Source of the DNA: Taiwanofungus camphoratus
Lineage: Eukaryota; Basidiomycota; Agaricomycetes; Polyporales; Taiwanofungaceae
Assembly (NCBI GenBank): GCA_003999685.1
Contig: CP021224.1
Coordinates: 186,001 to 250,000 of the forward strand
Length of the DNA stretch: 64,000 nucleotides
Direction of reading: 5' to 3'
Made by a program: the position numbers and the translations under genes. This document shows positions 34,285 to 46,900 of this stretch, one piece after another. Position 1 is the stretch's first letter; the number at the start of each line of letters is the position of its first letter. The notes under the pieces were generated by a model. It had not been told where the DNA came from, ran no database searches, and saw only the letters and a list, made by a program, of their open reading frames with translations.

Positions 34285-35358
34285 ATGACAGATATCTTAC
34301 CACAAAAGAACGAGGAATACGGCGCGAAGGAGTACTGGTAAGCCCAGACCACGAGCAATCCGAATAAATTTTGTTTCAAACGAGACCAGGGATCAGAGGT
34401 ATAGCCAGTGAGTGAAGAACGACTTGCTGACTCCTGCTAGATTACGGATTGATCATGGGATACGCAACATGTGAAGGGAATCTGATGATGCCTCGTTTGA
34501 CTGGTTCAAATCATATGCCGATGTTGCGGATATCATGAGGGAGCTCATTCCGAACAAAGATGCAAGAATCCTGATGCTGGGCTGTGGCAACTCCAAGTTG
34601 TCAGAAGAGGTGTGATAAATCAATGGACGATGCTCAATATGGGTTGCTTTATGGTGCTATACAGATGTACGACGATGGCTGCAAGAACATAGTCAATACT
34701 GATGTGAGGGAGGCCCGACAGCCTGAGCGAGTTGGATGCTACACTCATACACTTCGCCATGTCTTGCAGTATTCGGGTATCCTTATCGAGAAGATGCGGC
34801 AGCGTCATGAGCATGCCAGACCTCAGATGGAATGTGCGTATCGAGGAAATGTTGTCATGAAAGCTTAGACTTAAATCGGACAAGGGCACGAGATGGATAT
34901 ACGCGATTTGACATTCGATTCAGAGACCTTTGACGTTGCCATTGACAAAGGTAAACTTCCCGTATATATGGTCAGCATCTCCTCACGAAGAACAGGCACC
35001 ATGGATGCGATGATGACAGCTAAAGGGGATGTTTGGGTAAGATCACAGGTCCCACTAGCTGTCGAATTCTTATTGATCATATCTCAGGATCCCCCCGAAG
35101 AGGTCGTGCAGAATTGCGACCGAGAAATCGATGAAGTCCTTCGGTAAGTGTATGCTTATTGAAGCGGGGATTGCTTTACTAAACCCATAACACCCAATGT
35201 TCCACAGAGTTCTCCGAAAACCAGGAGGAGTCTTCATCTACCTGACTTTCGGGCAGCCTCACTTCCGCCGTCGATATTTGACACGGCCTGGTACAACACT
35301 GGAGATTCGTCAACTGGGCGAAGCGTTCCACTATTATTTATACATACTAAGGACTTGA
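34285..35358 (+). CDS. SAM-dependent methyltransferase, eEF1A-lysine methyltransferase-like (EEF1AKMT4/METTL13 N-domain type)
   Basis: Starts MTDILPQKNEEYGAKEYW and after splicing continues with DDASFDWFKSYADVADIMRE. Motif I is ARILMLGCGNSKLSE; then GCKNIVNTDYSGILIEKMRQ, the DxGT-like post-motif DVAIDKGTMDAMM and a C-terminal GEAFHYYLYILRT. DKGTMD and QLGEAFHYYLY are distinctive for METTL13/EEF1AKMT4-type enzymes, which methylate lysines of translation elongation factor eEF1A. Several introns are small, and the exon at 34665-34690 must be spliced precisely to join EEMYDDGCKN. The protein is about 215 residues, somewhat shorter than the human enzyme. Confidence 0.82.
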
Positions 35359-35562
35359 AGACATTTCCTATGAAGGAGGACTTGCCGTCTATCAGCAAGG
35401 CAGTCCAGTGTGAGGTACTGAACAAGCTTACAATACAGAATGTTTCATAATTGTCACTGGAAGTAGAGGTGCATGGATACGTTGTTCGAGCAAATTATAA
35501 ACGAGAAGTCATGCGAAATATATATTACTTCACCCCTATAGATATACCCAAGAGTTATTATT

Positions 35563-38500
35563 CTACCATCGTTTTTCAGACAGTGCCGCAGTGTAGGGAA
35601 ACTGAGCCGTAAATAATCGCACAATATCAGTCTTGGTGACCAGGCCTGTCAGTTTGCCTCCTTGCGAGAACAGGATATGTCGCAAGTTCTGAAGTAAGAC
35701 CCATCACCACGCCAGTCCCAGTTGCATATGAATAAACTAGCGTACCAGCTTTTGGAACATGCTGACGACCATTTCCAATGGTACGTCTTTGCGCAATTGA
35801 AGTACAGCTTCTTCAAGAACATGAGACAGATTTATAAGGTTGGCATCACCAGCATTGGGTTGCGAGATGAAGGTGCACTTCCTCCGGGAACCCGAAGCCA
35901 AATCTTCAGCCAAGAGTGGCTCTATATAATGCGTGAGTCTAATGCATATTCTCAGCAATCAGAAATATATGCTCACCGAGACAAGTCCTCAGTTTATCTC
36001 GGGTCACATAACCCACAAGCTGGTCTCCGTGAACAACAGGGAACCCATGAAATCTGTACGTCCTGACCACCTGATCCACATCCTGGAGCACGCATCCCTC
36101 TCTGTCGTCATGTATAACAACTAGATCTGACGCAGGCTTCATCACATGCGCCGCGGTCTCGCCCTTGTCGCGGAATTCGGCTGGGGGCAGCCAGGGATAC
36201 TCCCGCATAGCAATCCATATAGAGTAGATACCTTCCTTGCCGAAATAGTCTGCTACCCATTTGGAGACCATAACGGAGATCATGATCGGCAGGACATGGG
36301 AAAGAGCTCCTGTGAGCTGAGGGAGGGAAAATTGTTCAGTGATCACGGGCAATTGATCAAAGGACAACATAGCGAACCTCGAATAGAATGACAACCAATG
36401 AGACTGTGGACAATCAATTTATTGCTGAACAGTTACGACAAGCAGTCATACGACTTACTAGTCATGCGTGTGACTCCACCAAGCATGGCTGATGCGCCAA
36501 TGACGGCGTAGAAACCCGGAGATACACAGCGTACTGTGGGATCCGGGGGACAGGAAGAGAATATCCAAGCTGTTGGATAGGCACGATGCCAACCTTGCCT
36601 TTCAACAAAATTAGGCTCATCCTTGGATTTGATTAGAAGATGTGATTGACGTACATGATAAGACCGACAGCGCGGCCGAGACATGCTCCAATAGCAATAG
36701 TCGGGAGGAAAATGCCAGCAGGAATCTGAGAACTAATTCAATCAAATGCCCGTGAAGCGTCGCTCGTAGCGTACCATCATCCCGAACGTCCAAGCAGTGA
36801 GTATAATTTTGATCATCGCAGTTAAGATCAAAAGGAACACATTTGCCCAGATAGCTGACGGACTAGTATCGTTGCCGCTGTTAGGAGGGTAGGTAATTGT
36901 AAATATGCCACTCACTTGCAAAGACCGTGATAATCTCCTCTGCTTGGGTCACAATCTTGAAACAAGTTGGCGACCAGCTCCTCTGACTGCACCCTGAGAA
37001 ATACTACCTATAACAGATGTGAGCCCCAGTGACAGCGATGAGTCAAAAGGGGGGCATACCAAGAAGCTGACTGTAGCCGTGATAGCAGTGAAGCCAACAA
37101 CCTCTATAACAGGCCAGTTGCGCAGAATACTATTTCTTCTATACACAGCGGCTGCTACGTTGAGCTTGATGAGCAGCGAGCCTAGAAGACCCTAGACGAC
37201 ACCGATGTCTTCCCTCAGTCGGCTCAAAGAGGATAAAAAAGGCCAGCTTACCCCCAAGACGGCAAGCAGCAGCCACGGAATCTACAATGCAGGCACCATC
37301 ATCAGCTGGTCAATTCATACCATATAACCCGAAGAGAAACACACCAGTTCGAACGCCCTCCAAACTGTGGTAGATCCCGTGACTTGGAAGAGGACCAATT
37401 TTCCTGTCTCAAACGGGTCAATGTATTGCAGAGCCATTGCAGCGATGGCGGAGGTCGCAAATCCGCGCCACACGACATCGCTGCCGCTGGAGAACGTGTC
37501 CAGTTCCTCGAGACCGAACAAGACCCCGCCGAGTGGACTTCCGAATGCGACTGACACGCCAGCAACAGCGGCGGCAGCAAGTAACTTGCGCTTCTGTGCT
37601 GATAATGACATAATGTGTTAGCCGACCCAATATTACATTCAATTCTTCGTATCAGCTAGTACCTTCGTTACTGTGGACCTGCTTGAACATTCTGGAGAGC
37701 AAATATGCCATACAACACGAAACGTGAACAAGAGGACCCTGAAGTCTCCGTCTATTAGGATGATATTCACTGAAAAATGGAGAAAGCGGAGCATGCCTCT
37801 TTGCCCAAAGAGAGACCGGATGCGACCGCAAAAGCGAGACCCAATGCCTTGATCAACAATGTCCATGGACTCAGGAAGGAGTCGAGGACATAACCGCTCA
37901 AGATCTGCCTAGGATATCGACATGAGAAATCATACGAGCATAAGGAGTACGAATACAGACAGCCTTGATCTCAGGGACTGATACAAGATTTCTGTGTCAA
38001 AATCGATATGAACAAAGAAATTTCGGACGTACTTCCTGTGTGGAATGCACTGCACACGATAGCCTTCAATACGTCTAAAACACCTGCTACTGATCTCAAG
38101 GACTCACTATGGCGCGTAGGTTTTCACCAGCACTGCGGCACTCCCGGCAAATGCGATCTGAAATGACGAGATAAGTATTTGTACAAGAGAGTGCTATCTT
38201 TTTCCATACCGCAAGGGCAACGTATATGAAAGACTGAAGTAAAGACTGTAAAAATATAGGTTTTATGTGTAGATAGTCACTCCAACTCTTCCACTCTGTG
38301 CAAACCTCTCCGGCTGTTTGAGGATAAGACTATATATCAATGATAATCTAACGAGATGTGGTCGTGCTTACGATCTAGGCCACTACAACACATGACTTGG
38401 TTGTAGAAAAATCCATACGTGCACCGTCCTTCTCGTAGGTCGCCTAGCCTATGACCCGTAAGTCAGAACTAGGAACCATAGCCATGGCACACGACTCGAT

Positions 38501-38903
38501 GCATACCATCTTACTAGCACGTCTAGCCAGGCGCCTGCTACACCAATACCTACTCCAGTCAACACTAGCACCAGCCACACGCTGGTAGAGTCCGCAATGA
38601 GGTAAAATAGACCTCGAAATCCACGTTGAGAATGGAGAATTCTTTTGCGTTCCCGTTCGGCAGCCTCTTCGTGCAGCCAATCTATAGAATCCCCTTCTTC
38701 GTACGAGGGACACTTTCCCATGGACCGGGACGACGGCAAGTGTGTAGGCTCAGAGTCCATAAGCTCATATTGTTCAGCATCTCGGATAGAATTGTTATGA
38801 CCATTCGCGCTCTTGAACCATGGTATCGACGAGCGTGGCTCTCTGGGTATAGTGAAACAGGTAACCAGAACACTTGCGATAGAGGTGGCCTGACTCACTG
38901 CAT
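35563..38903 (-). CDS. CLC-family voltage-gated chloride channel/exchanger (Gef1-like)
   Basis: The first exon is ATGCA only (complement 38899-38903); the intron GTGAGTCAGG...CTATACCCAG joins it to give MQEPRSSIPWFKSANGHNN. The N-terminal cytosolic part has SIDWLHEEAAERERKRI, then the first membrane helix. CLC signatures follow in order: VPEIKAILSGYVLDSFLSPW, GLSLGKEGPLVHVSCC with the gating glutamate, SPLGGVLFGLEELDTF, and IPAGIFLPTIAIGACLGR. Two CBS domains close the protein (AAHVMKPASDLVVIHDD, GFPVVHGDQLVGYVTRD, RHILFSQGGKLTGLVTKTD). Yeast Gef1 acts as a Cl-/H+ exchanger in the Golgi and vacuole and supports copper and iron handling. More than ten short introns were noticed. Confidence 0.9.
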
Positions 38904-39175
38904 TCTGGCTGAGCGCCTGCAGTCCCTCAAACGCTCTCAGGTGCCGTAGCAATCAATGAGGGGATTTCTCTGGCTCAAGGCGGTGACCGCGAGCGAACAG
39001 GATCGGTTCGCGGCGCCTAGCTGCCGAAGATCCGAACCAGACTCAATTGGCGGTCCGACTCATCGGGCTTGAAAGACGGTGCCTGGACTACTTATTTATT
39101 CGCCCTGGCTATCGAGGACATCAACGCCATGTCCCTGCGAGAGGACAGTACACTTCTCTCTCCGTATCAGCCAAC

Positions 39176-39902
39176 ATGTTGTCGTTCACCACGCCGAACG
39201 TACAGTCCTCGCTCGTGGTAAAGTCCGCGTCGACTATCCGCCCCGGTGACCGCCTTGTAGTGGGACGCGCTGCGTCGCAGATTCTGCCGCGACTATATCT
39301 CTCCAACCTCTTTACCGCCCGAGACGAAGAACAGCTCTTGTCTCTAGGAATTACACATGTCATTTCTGTCATAGAAACCCTTCCAAAATTGCCGGAGTCT
39401 ATCAAAGTACTGCATATTCCCATCGCGGACTCAATGGACACAAATATCCTGCAATATCTGGACCAGACAACAGCCTTTATCACAGCAGCGTTGGCTGAAA
39501 ATGAGCATAACAAAGTTCTTGTGCGTGTTCACATCCCCCGCATCTGGCTAGCTTGCGAATTGTGGAATGTTGCAGGTGCATTGTCTAGTGGGAATGTCCC
39601 GGTCTACCACCGTCGTCTGTGCATATCTCATCGCTACCAGATCTATGGCACCGTCAGAAGCCATCGGATTTGTGGCTTCTAAGCGCAGTGTAGCCTCTCC
39701 TAATATCGGATTCCGACGTCAGTTGGAGACGTACGCTGCAGATCTCCATCGAAAGCAGCAGAAACCGCAGGTTGGGATGATGAAGGTGAGCTTTGTGGGA
39801 ATGACGGAGAGGTTCCGGATCTGGAAGGAAACTATCCGCGTAGGTGCATCAGTGCGGGAAGAGGACAATCGCCAGAAGGACAAGAGTCCCTTTGAATCAT
39901 GA
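39176..39902 (+). CDS. Dual-specificity protein phosphatase
   Basis: Starts MLSFTTPNVQSSLVVKSAS. A single intron (about 39520-39571, GTGCGTGTT...TGTTGCAG) restores the signature VHCLVGMSRSTTVVCAYLI, which contains the catalytic HC-x5-R-S loop. The upstream ILPRLYLSNLFTARDEEQL, LGITHVISV and IPIADSMDTNILQYL match the compact DUSP fold, including the general-acid loop Asp. The C-terminal tail is basic and charged (KETIRVGASVREEDNR). Such enzymes dephosphorylate phosphotyrosine and phosphoserine or threonine, often on MAP kinases. No kinase-binding domain is present, so it resembles atypical DUSPs such as DUSP12/DUSP22 without the zinc tail. Total about 220 residues. Confidence 0.9.
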
Positions 39903-40688
39903 TTGATATAATTGCACAGCTGTTATCTTGTTTGAGTATATTTTAGGACTGTTCTGCATGGCTGTTAGCCGAGTCTTCTGGGTTGTAACTATATATCATC
40001 ACTTTTATATCTAACCTTAGACTTGACTAATGCACTTTTATTGGGAAGATACATAATTTTTTCTGTAGTCTCGATAATCCAAAATGTAACGACAACAACG
40101 AGATCATGCGACTGCTTGCACGTTCATAGCACCGGAACGGCCGACTCGCGAAAAGGCCGCTCCTTTATCTGCCCTTTTGGTAAGACCATTGTTCCACCGA
40201 TACCATGGTCGGAATCCAGCGAAGCCTATCTGGATCTCCGCCCTTCAATATTTCAATACCAGAGAACCCTGTCCATAAACAGTCCAAGAAGCAACAAAGG
40301 CCCGCCGCATCCAACAAGTTTGATCTCTCTATGATACGTACTCCCTTGATACTATCCTTTGGTCGTTTCACGTCGTGTCTGACACGCGACATTGATGGTG
40401 ATCATCATTGATGAGACGCTGCAACAGTTAGTACCGATCAATCCGACCATGACTGCGCATTGCATGCTTGCGACCGGATATTCCAACTGTCATATATTTC
40501 AATGGGTGGTCTACAAGAAAATGGGATTTACGCCTCATATTCTAAGCACACTTCTCAAGCGCTATGCAACTCATGAGCGTTTCCGAAATTTCAACCTACT
40601 CACTTGCCTTATATAAATCTTCGACCGTGAGAGGACGACGTCGGCCACATTGCCTTCCTCAGCTTGATGTTTGTCTATACCAGCTAAC
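39903..40688. other. intergenic, no clear gene
   Basis: Between the phosphatase and MED4. Short frames on both strands around 40165-40411 show no family resemblance. It should contain the MED4 promoter. Confidence 0.4.
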
Positions 40689-41558
40689 ATGTCCCTTTCA
40701 GCTCTTGCAGGCCCATCGCAGAATGAGGCAGATGCAAGAGCATCTACTTCGATGTCTGAAATTCTCCTTGAGCCTCTGAACCAGCTACAGACGCTTTCGC
40801 AACAACTTTTCCTATCTCTTGGCCCTCCGCAAGCGCGGCCACCGCCGCCACCATCAATATCTTCATTCCTCTCTGTCGATGCGGCATTAGCAGCTGCCGT
40901 GCAGCTTTCACGCATCCATCAAGTCAAACAACGGAAGATTGAACAGCTCAAGGGCGAGGTACTGGACCTGCACCGGCGGTGGCGGCTGATCGTGCAAGAG
41001 CTGGAGGAGGGCCGAAAAGAGTTGGGTGTGATGGTGAAGGAAGGAGACGAGAGAATCAAGGCCATTGAAGATGCTAAAGCTGGTATGTTTATTTCGGCCA
41101 CACGGCCATCCCAAAGGCCATTGTCGTGCTCATTGCAGATGCTTGCTCGAATGTTCAGCTGCTATCCCTTACCCCGAACTACTTGCATATGCACAAAGCC
41201 TTTCCGCCTTCACATCGGCGCCTCCCAACATGCCGGACTTGACGCTCCCCGGCCAGCCCCCGCCTCCTCTGTTCTTCCCGCCGTTCCCGAACGAAGAAAA
41301 GATGCGGCGCGGACATATGAACGACGAAGCGCCGCTCGGCCTGCTCGGAGAAACCCATTCAGTGGGAAGACGTGAGTGACCTTGGGCTTGCATTGTCACC
41401 GATAACTCAGTCGCGGCCCAGCTCCAACGGTGTCGCCCAAGTCGGTCGAAGTGCCCCCGCATATGGCCGGTCCTGGCGCCAACCCGTATAGACCAGACCT
41501 CCGTCCTCCGCAGCAACAGTTTTTTGACCTGGACCTGGATCTAAACCCTGATCTGTGA
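40689..41558 (+). CDS. MED4: Mediator of RNA polymerase II transcription subunit 4
   Basis: Reads MSLSALAGPSQNEADARAST and has a helical coiled coil (about residues 55-140, including HQVKQRKIEQLKGEVLDLH and RLIVQELEEGRKELGVMVKE). The intron near 41082-41162 joins AIEDAKA to ASIPYPELLAYAQSLSAFTS, the most conserved part of MED4, followed by APPNMPDLTLPGQ and FFPPFPNEEKMRRG. A second intron lies at 41371-41420. The protein ends FFDLDLDLNPDL. MED4 sits in the Mediator middle module, paired with MED9 and MED7/MED21. Size (about 250 residues) is normal for fungi. A Pro-rich insertion (ARPPPPPSIS) lies in the N-terminal part. Confidence 0.92.
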
Positions 41559-41972
41559 ACAAGCTAAGCAATGCAGGTGTTTTAGTTGGAACTTGTTTAT
41601 CACCCATCGCACCCATGCTCGTGGCGTTTGTCGGGTGAGTTGTGGTGTCATCTAAACCCGGGTATCTCCCATTTCATTCTTTCGTTCTAGTCCAACCTCC
41701 CGCATGCAGATCGAGAACTACATCATCTGGTACCAGCAAACTCCATGACCTATCAGTTGTCAAATTTGATAGCGAGACTGCTCAGGAAATATATTTGTAC
41801 ATTTATTTTGTCCAAGGACACGACGTTGTATTCTTTTCACTTACATTGATCGAGGAAAGTAATGGTATTTCATATTCAACTGTAGTGATGTACTTGCAAT
41901 TACATTGCGCGTTACATGAGATTCGGACGGCCAACGGCCTTCTGTACATACTGCATACTGTAGTCAACACGA

Positions 41973-43523
41973 TCAATCTTGAACGATGATAACCTTATCG
42001 AGGACAAAATGCTCCAGTTCGTGGCGATGAAAAGGAGGACATATTTGTCCAGGTGGCATCACGATCTTGCATGTATCCAAAGGGTGGCCCATATATGCAC
42101 GGTCGCGGAAGCAGTCAACCATGTCGTAGATGACATCCTCAGCGACTGCGGAAGCGTCTAGCCGCAATGTAAAATTTGTTAGATTCGGGCAGAGATCATC
42201 GCTCATCTGGAGGTCCGCTTCTGGGTGAACGGTGTGATTGAGGGCCTCGAACAACGACATTACCAAATCATCCCGAGCGTATACGTCCATTGAAACCACA
42301 GTAGGGATAGTGCGGAGGATCCGGGGCCATTGATTGAGATGTAATTCGTATTCGCTCATATCTATGTTGAGATGTTTGACAGCTAGAAATTCCAACGCAC
42401 CAAATCCAGTGTAATGACGGGTACGACGATACTGTGCACAATAGTAATCGGCCTGGTATGTTACGTCGATCTCAAACCTGTTCTCGGATGCAAGTGAAGC
42501 ATGCCATATGGGATTTTCACCTCCTTGGACCCGGAGGCATAAAGTGACAACCTCAATTGTTGAAGCGATTTCGCATAATGTAGCACAAGCTCGGAGACTG
42601 TCCATTGGCGGAACATACGGATTGAACCGGAAGGACACGTTGGCTGTCGTTGGAAAGGACAGGCGTGCTAGGATATACATCATCCTGGCAAGTGGGCAAT
42701 ACACTTCCAGTTGTCGAAGTCGAGGCAGTTCGACGGTGGGGGGCGCCCATACCGCGTCTTCGCGAGAAATTTGAAAAAAGAGCGACAAAACCTCCAGAGT
42801 TGGACAATTGTGCAAAGTCCTCAGAATTGCCACCGTAGAAAGTACGTACTGATGGATGTATAGCGTCGTGAGATTCTTGCATGCAAGCCATACGGCTGAA
42901 GTCGCGTTGACATATACGTCGCGTAACAGTGGCATCTGGCCGCTGAAAAGGCGAGTGTGAGTCAGGTCTTCGCGACAGACAACTCCATAACCCGGGAGAC
43001 CTAATCTTTGCAGGCGCAGTGCTGGTAGTCGGAACTGATCCATGATAGAGTACATTACCGCATGGGGTAGATGTATAACGAGCAATTCTTCAAAGCGATA
43101 CGTCTGCTCAGACAATGTACGCATCGATTCCGACATTCTTTGAAGGCCATCCGGGGAATGTTGTGCCAGAGTGCCGCCAGTCAGATTTACGAGTAGAGGC
43201 ATACCGTCCGATCGATTGAGAAATTCAAGAAGGGTCGCCGATTTAGTTGGCCATTGAGGCCACAAAATGCAGACACGTCTCCACAGTCGTGGTGAGGCAA
43301 GTGTGAGACGTCGCCAAAAGCAACAGACCTGAGATGCCGCAAGTAGAGGAAAGCGCTTCACTGGAGAGTCTTCCTCTGAGACCACGACCGGCCCGGCCAG
43401 GAACGTAAAAAGATAGTGCAAAAGGTCCTCTGACAGGCGAGCGATAGGAGAGATCTGAAATGTGTTTGAGTTACCTGTAAGAAGCGTTACCTGCAGAAAC
43501 GGGTCAGAAGCAGAGCTATCCAT
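41973..43523 (-). CDS. F-box/LRR-like protein, single exon
   Basis: A 516-residue uninterrupted frame from MDSSASDPFLQVTLL. After ISPIARLSEDLLHYLFTFLA, the F-box core, comes ASQVCCFWRRLTLASPRLWR, the classic F-box continuation (cW...a...p.LW). The rest is irregular leucine-rich repeats such as MPLLRDVYVNATSAVWLAC, NLTTLYIHQYVL and CPTLEVLSLFFQ, ending VLDKVIIVQD. It belongs to the expanded agaricomycete F-box set presumed to recruit proteins to SCF ubiquitin ligases. It faces the PB1-ZZ gene across a 450 nt divergent promoter that holds a GTCACGTG element. Confidence 0.83.
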   Translation of the reverse strand: MDSSASDPFLQVTLLTGNSNTFQISPIARLSEDLLHYLFTFLAGPVVVSEEDSPVKRFPLLAASQVCCFWRRLTLASPRLWRRVCILWPQWPTKSATLLEFLNRSDGMPLLVNLTGGTLAQHSPDGLQRMSESMRTLSEQTYRFEELLVIHLPHAVMYSIMDQFRLPALRLQRLGLPGYGVVCREDLTHTRLFSGQMPLLRDVYVNATSAVWLACKNLTTLYIHQYVLSTVAILRTLHNCPTLEVLSLFFQISREDAVWAPPTVELPRLRQLEVYCPLARMMYILARLSFPTTANVSFRFNPYVPPMDSLRACATLCEIASTIEVVTLCLRVQGGENPIWHASLASENRFEIDVTYQADYYCAQYRRTRHYTGFGALEFLAVKHLNIDMSEYELHLNQWPRILRTIPTVVSMDVYARDDLVMSLFEALNHTVHPEADLQMSDDLCPNLTNFTLRLDASAVAEDVIYDMVDCFRDRAYMGHPLDTCKIVMPPGQICPPFHRHELEHFVLDKVIIVQD

Positions 43524-43974
43524 GAGTTGCAGTTCGGCGAAGAGTGTACACCGGCGGTGCGCTGTATGGACTCGGTAGCAACTCGCGTAGAATTATTTGT
43601 TCACAAAGCAATTATGCCATGTACAAGGCTAGCCAGTTAACGCAGACGGTCGAAGAAAACACTCGAACCAATTCCCAGAAGCTCGCATTTTATATCCGGG
43701 AACTTGAAGTCACGTGATATGCCCTCCAGACAATGTGCTTGATTGCTTTTCAAGTCTTTCAAGTTGGGAGGAACAATCACTTCTTTACGACTCACAGGTG
43801 CAGGCTTCTAGGCTCTTTACACGAACGACGTCTGCAGACGCACACAATCCAAGGCGAGCGCTTATCAATGCAACAAGCGCTAAAGCTTTAGAGGCCCGAA
43901 TCTCGTCTCGCCTCCTAATCCGCAGCGAACGCAGCTCGTCAGCGCAGTCTCGCCTGCCAGATCAGTTCAACTAG
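43524..43974. other. divergent promoter region, no gene seen
   Basis: Spacer between the F-box gene at 43523 and the PB1-ZZ gene at 43975. Apart from the GTCACGTG element nothing was recognised. Confidence 0.4.
43709..43716 (+). promoter_or_regulatory. GTCACGTG element between F-box and PB1-ZZ genes
   Basis: Exact GTCACGTG followed by A, about 186 nt from the F-box ATG and about 260 nt from the PB1-ZZ ATG. Confidence 0.45.
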
Positions 43975-46900
43975 ATGTCGTTCTCGGACTATGGTGCCTC
44001 AGACTACGATCGGACAGAATCCCGCCCGGACAAAGCCCTACTTGTCAAGTGTACTTGTGAAGGTCGTACCAAGAAGATTCTCTTCAACTCGACCCGTACT
44101 TGTACTTACGACCTTCTCAGACAACGGGTGAGTTTATGTCCTCGTACCGCGATGCTCCTCCTGAATGGCCTCTAGGTAGAGGAATGTTTCTTCCCATCCG
44201 CGACTACGTTTGGCATAACTTATACGGATGATGATGGCGAGGTCGCAGATATATCCACTGACGCTGACCTCACCGAGGCGATCCGCTACTTCTACCCTGC
44301 GAGTGACGATCCTCCAGTCTCATCGTCCTCCTCCATTCTGTCTGGCCGTAGTCTGACCAGGGGCAAGATCACGCTACATGTCGGAATAGCCGTCGACTAT
44401 GATGGCCCTAGTCTGTCCGATACATCCTCACTTGTCAGTCTCGAAGAGTATAGAAATCGTAACGGCAGCACGTCATCTCTCTCATTGAGCTCTTCACATG
44501 CAGGTGAGATCGACGACGATTCAGTCACGGTTAGTTCCAAAGACACAGGCTCCAAGTACGACGTCTTCCGCGCTCGGGGTCCAAAGACAATTATATCTGG
44601 ACCCAGCCGTGAACCGCTGATCAACAGATCCGAGAATGACCAGGAGACGCGATCTATGTCCAGTATACCCTCCACGCTGGCCTCGGACGTCTTAGACGGT
44701 GCCTCGCAACCCCCTTCTTCTTCCCCGAAGGATCCCTTTGCAGACGGTGCTCATGCGATGGATTCGCCGCTCTATCCCACAGACTCTTCGTCAGTCTTTC
44801 TGCGCCTGAAGCTGGAAGAGGAAATGCAAGGCAGAGAGCCGAGCTCAAGTTACGGCCCGTCCACGCTGCACTCGGAGCGTGGCGCGGCGTGGTTACGGGA
44901 CCAGAACGCGCGCGCGATGCTTGGAGACGTGCCTGCACCCGACGACGCGGTCTCGAATATGAGCGGGCTTGCGCTGCAACAGGACACGCGCGGGAAGTTT
45001 TACTATGCGTACACCGGGGGAAGTTCATATGCCGCATCACAGAGCGCGCCTGACTCGGGTTATGACGACGGATCCGTGGCTGATCCAAATGGGAGTACGG
45101 CGGCGACGCATGACCCGGCGAGTCGTCCGACGAGCATGGAAATGAACGGATTTGAACTTGTGGACGAGTTTACCGAGTCGCACTTGCATCGCTCCGTGTC
45201 TGTTGCATGTTCGTCATCTATGCCTTTCGGCCGTCGGTCAAATTCCGAGCCAACCTTCTCTCTCGACTACGTGTATTCCGACGTTCCAGCAGAAGTTCTT
45301 CCCTTCATTCAATCCTTGCCGCCCCAGCCACCTCCCAACCCCACGAACTGTTCGGAATGCGGTGTCATTCTCGATACAATCCGCTATGTCTGTTCCACGT
45401 GCGGTGACAAGCGGCTGCCTTCGTTGCCAGGATCAGACTATGAAGGCTCGAATTTCGGAAAGGGAAAGGACAGAGCGATCGCCATTAGTTACACGAACGG
45501 TCACGGCCATTCGTACCCGCCCTCACCGTCTTCGCCATCGATGTCGCAGTGGTCCCTCGTCACCGACGCATATGCACATCCCCGTTCTCCATCGGACAGT
45601 GCACTAGTTCAGAAGAAACCTCTCCCTGCAATTCCGCGTGGCCCGTCCGAATACCGTCCTACACTCGCGGTTCCTGGCGCTCGTCCTGTGCTGGGCACGC
45701 TAGAGATCGGGTACGAGTTGTGCGCCAACTGCATTGAGTCGGCTGGTGTGACACACGCATTGGAGATGAGCGTCGCCCCCGGCTCGTCGCCTGGCCCTGG
45801 CCTGGGGAGTTCTGCAGAGGATGCGCAACGCGCGCTGTCGCAGTGGCGCCGTTCAGCTCCAAGTCAAAAGGGACATCTGCGGCATGCATACATTGAGAAG
45901 AGCTGGGGCCATAGAGGCTGGCAGGACGTCGGTGAGTACACGTTTATTGGCTTGCAGAGCGTTAACTTTTCTGAACTTCGTCGGGTTTGGTGACCATTAC
46001 AGAGCAAGATGATCATACCAACTGCACATGTTCGACGTGCGGGACGCAGATCGTTAACCATCATCGGTATAAGTGTGCGTCGTGCGCGAACTTCAATCTG
46101 TGTCGGGCGTGTTACAGGCGAGTACATGAGCCACTCTACTAGGCTTCTTGGTAATATTCTTAGGGTACTGAAATTCGTTTACAGTCAAATACACGAGATT
46201 CACCCTTCCCACGCATTTTTAGTGGTTCCGAACCAGCTGGCGAGATCGAAATCTGAGCCGGCGCTTGGGATTCCTTCACCACCACCAACAGGAGAACTTT
46301 GTAAGGCATTTATTTATGCGCACTTCTAAGGCAGCAATTTGACTGATCATTTACTCAGCGCTGAAACACCCTGATGTGAAGTGCGCACAGTAAGCAGTCT
46401 TTGTGAAACTTTTAGCTTTCAAAACTGAAGCAGACGTGGTGCTAGTTGCATGCAAGATATCGTAGGAGCACGGTTCCATTGCGCCATCTGTGACTCTATC
46501 GACATTTGCTCGAACTGCGAGTCAGCTGGTCTTCCTGGTAATCTAGACTCGTCGGATGGTGGGCACAATTCGTCACATATCATGATCAAGGTATTTCTTT
46601 CTTATTCGAAGTAGATTCTTCTTCACGTTACCTCGATATTTTCTCCTGCAGATTCCGTATCCATTAGAAACCGCTGAGCTGCAGTCTGCTAGCCGGAGGG
46701 CTAAGATCATATGGACAGGACGAGACGCTGTCACCGGCGAGAAAGTGAGGTCACGGCGCAACTCGTTGACATCTTCATACGATCATACAGTCCTTGGCAC
46801 TGGGTCGCGCGCAGGAGATAATTCTGACATGAACGGTGCATCTATTGCTGGAGAGACTAATGACCACGGCGTGCGATGTCAGGGATGTAACCAGGTATGA

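Noticed and set aside
24530-34510. B-box-like GGTTCAAATC words suggesting tRNA genes (about 24538 and 34502)
   Set aside because: No matching A box, acceptor stem or anticodon arm around them; the second lies in a coding exon.
44654-45088. 144-codon minus-strand frame
   Set aside because: Antisense shadow of the large PB1-ZZ exon.
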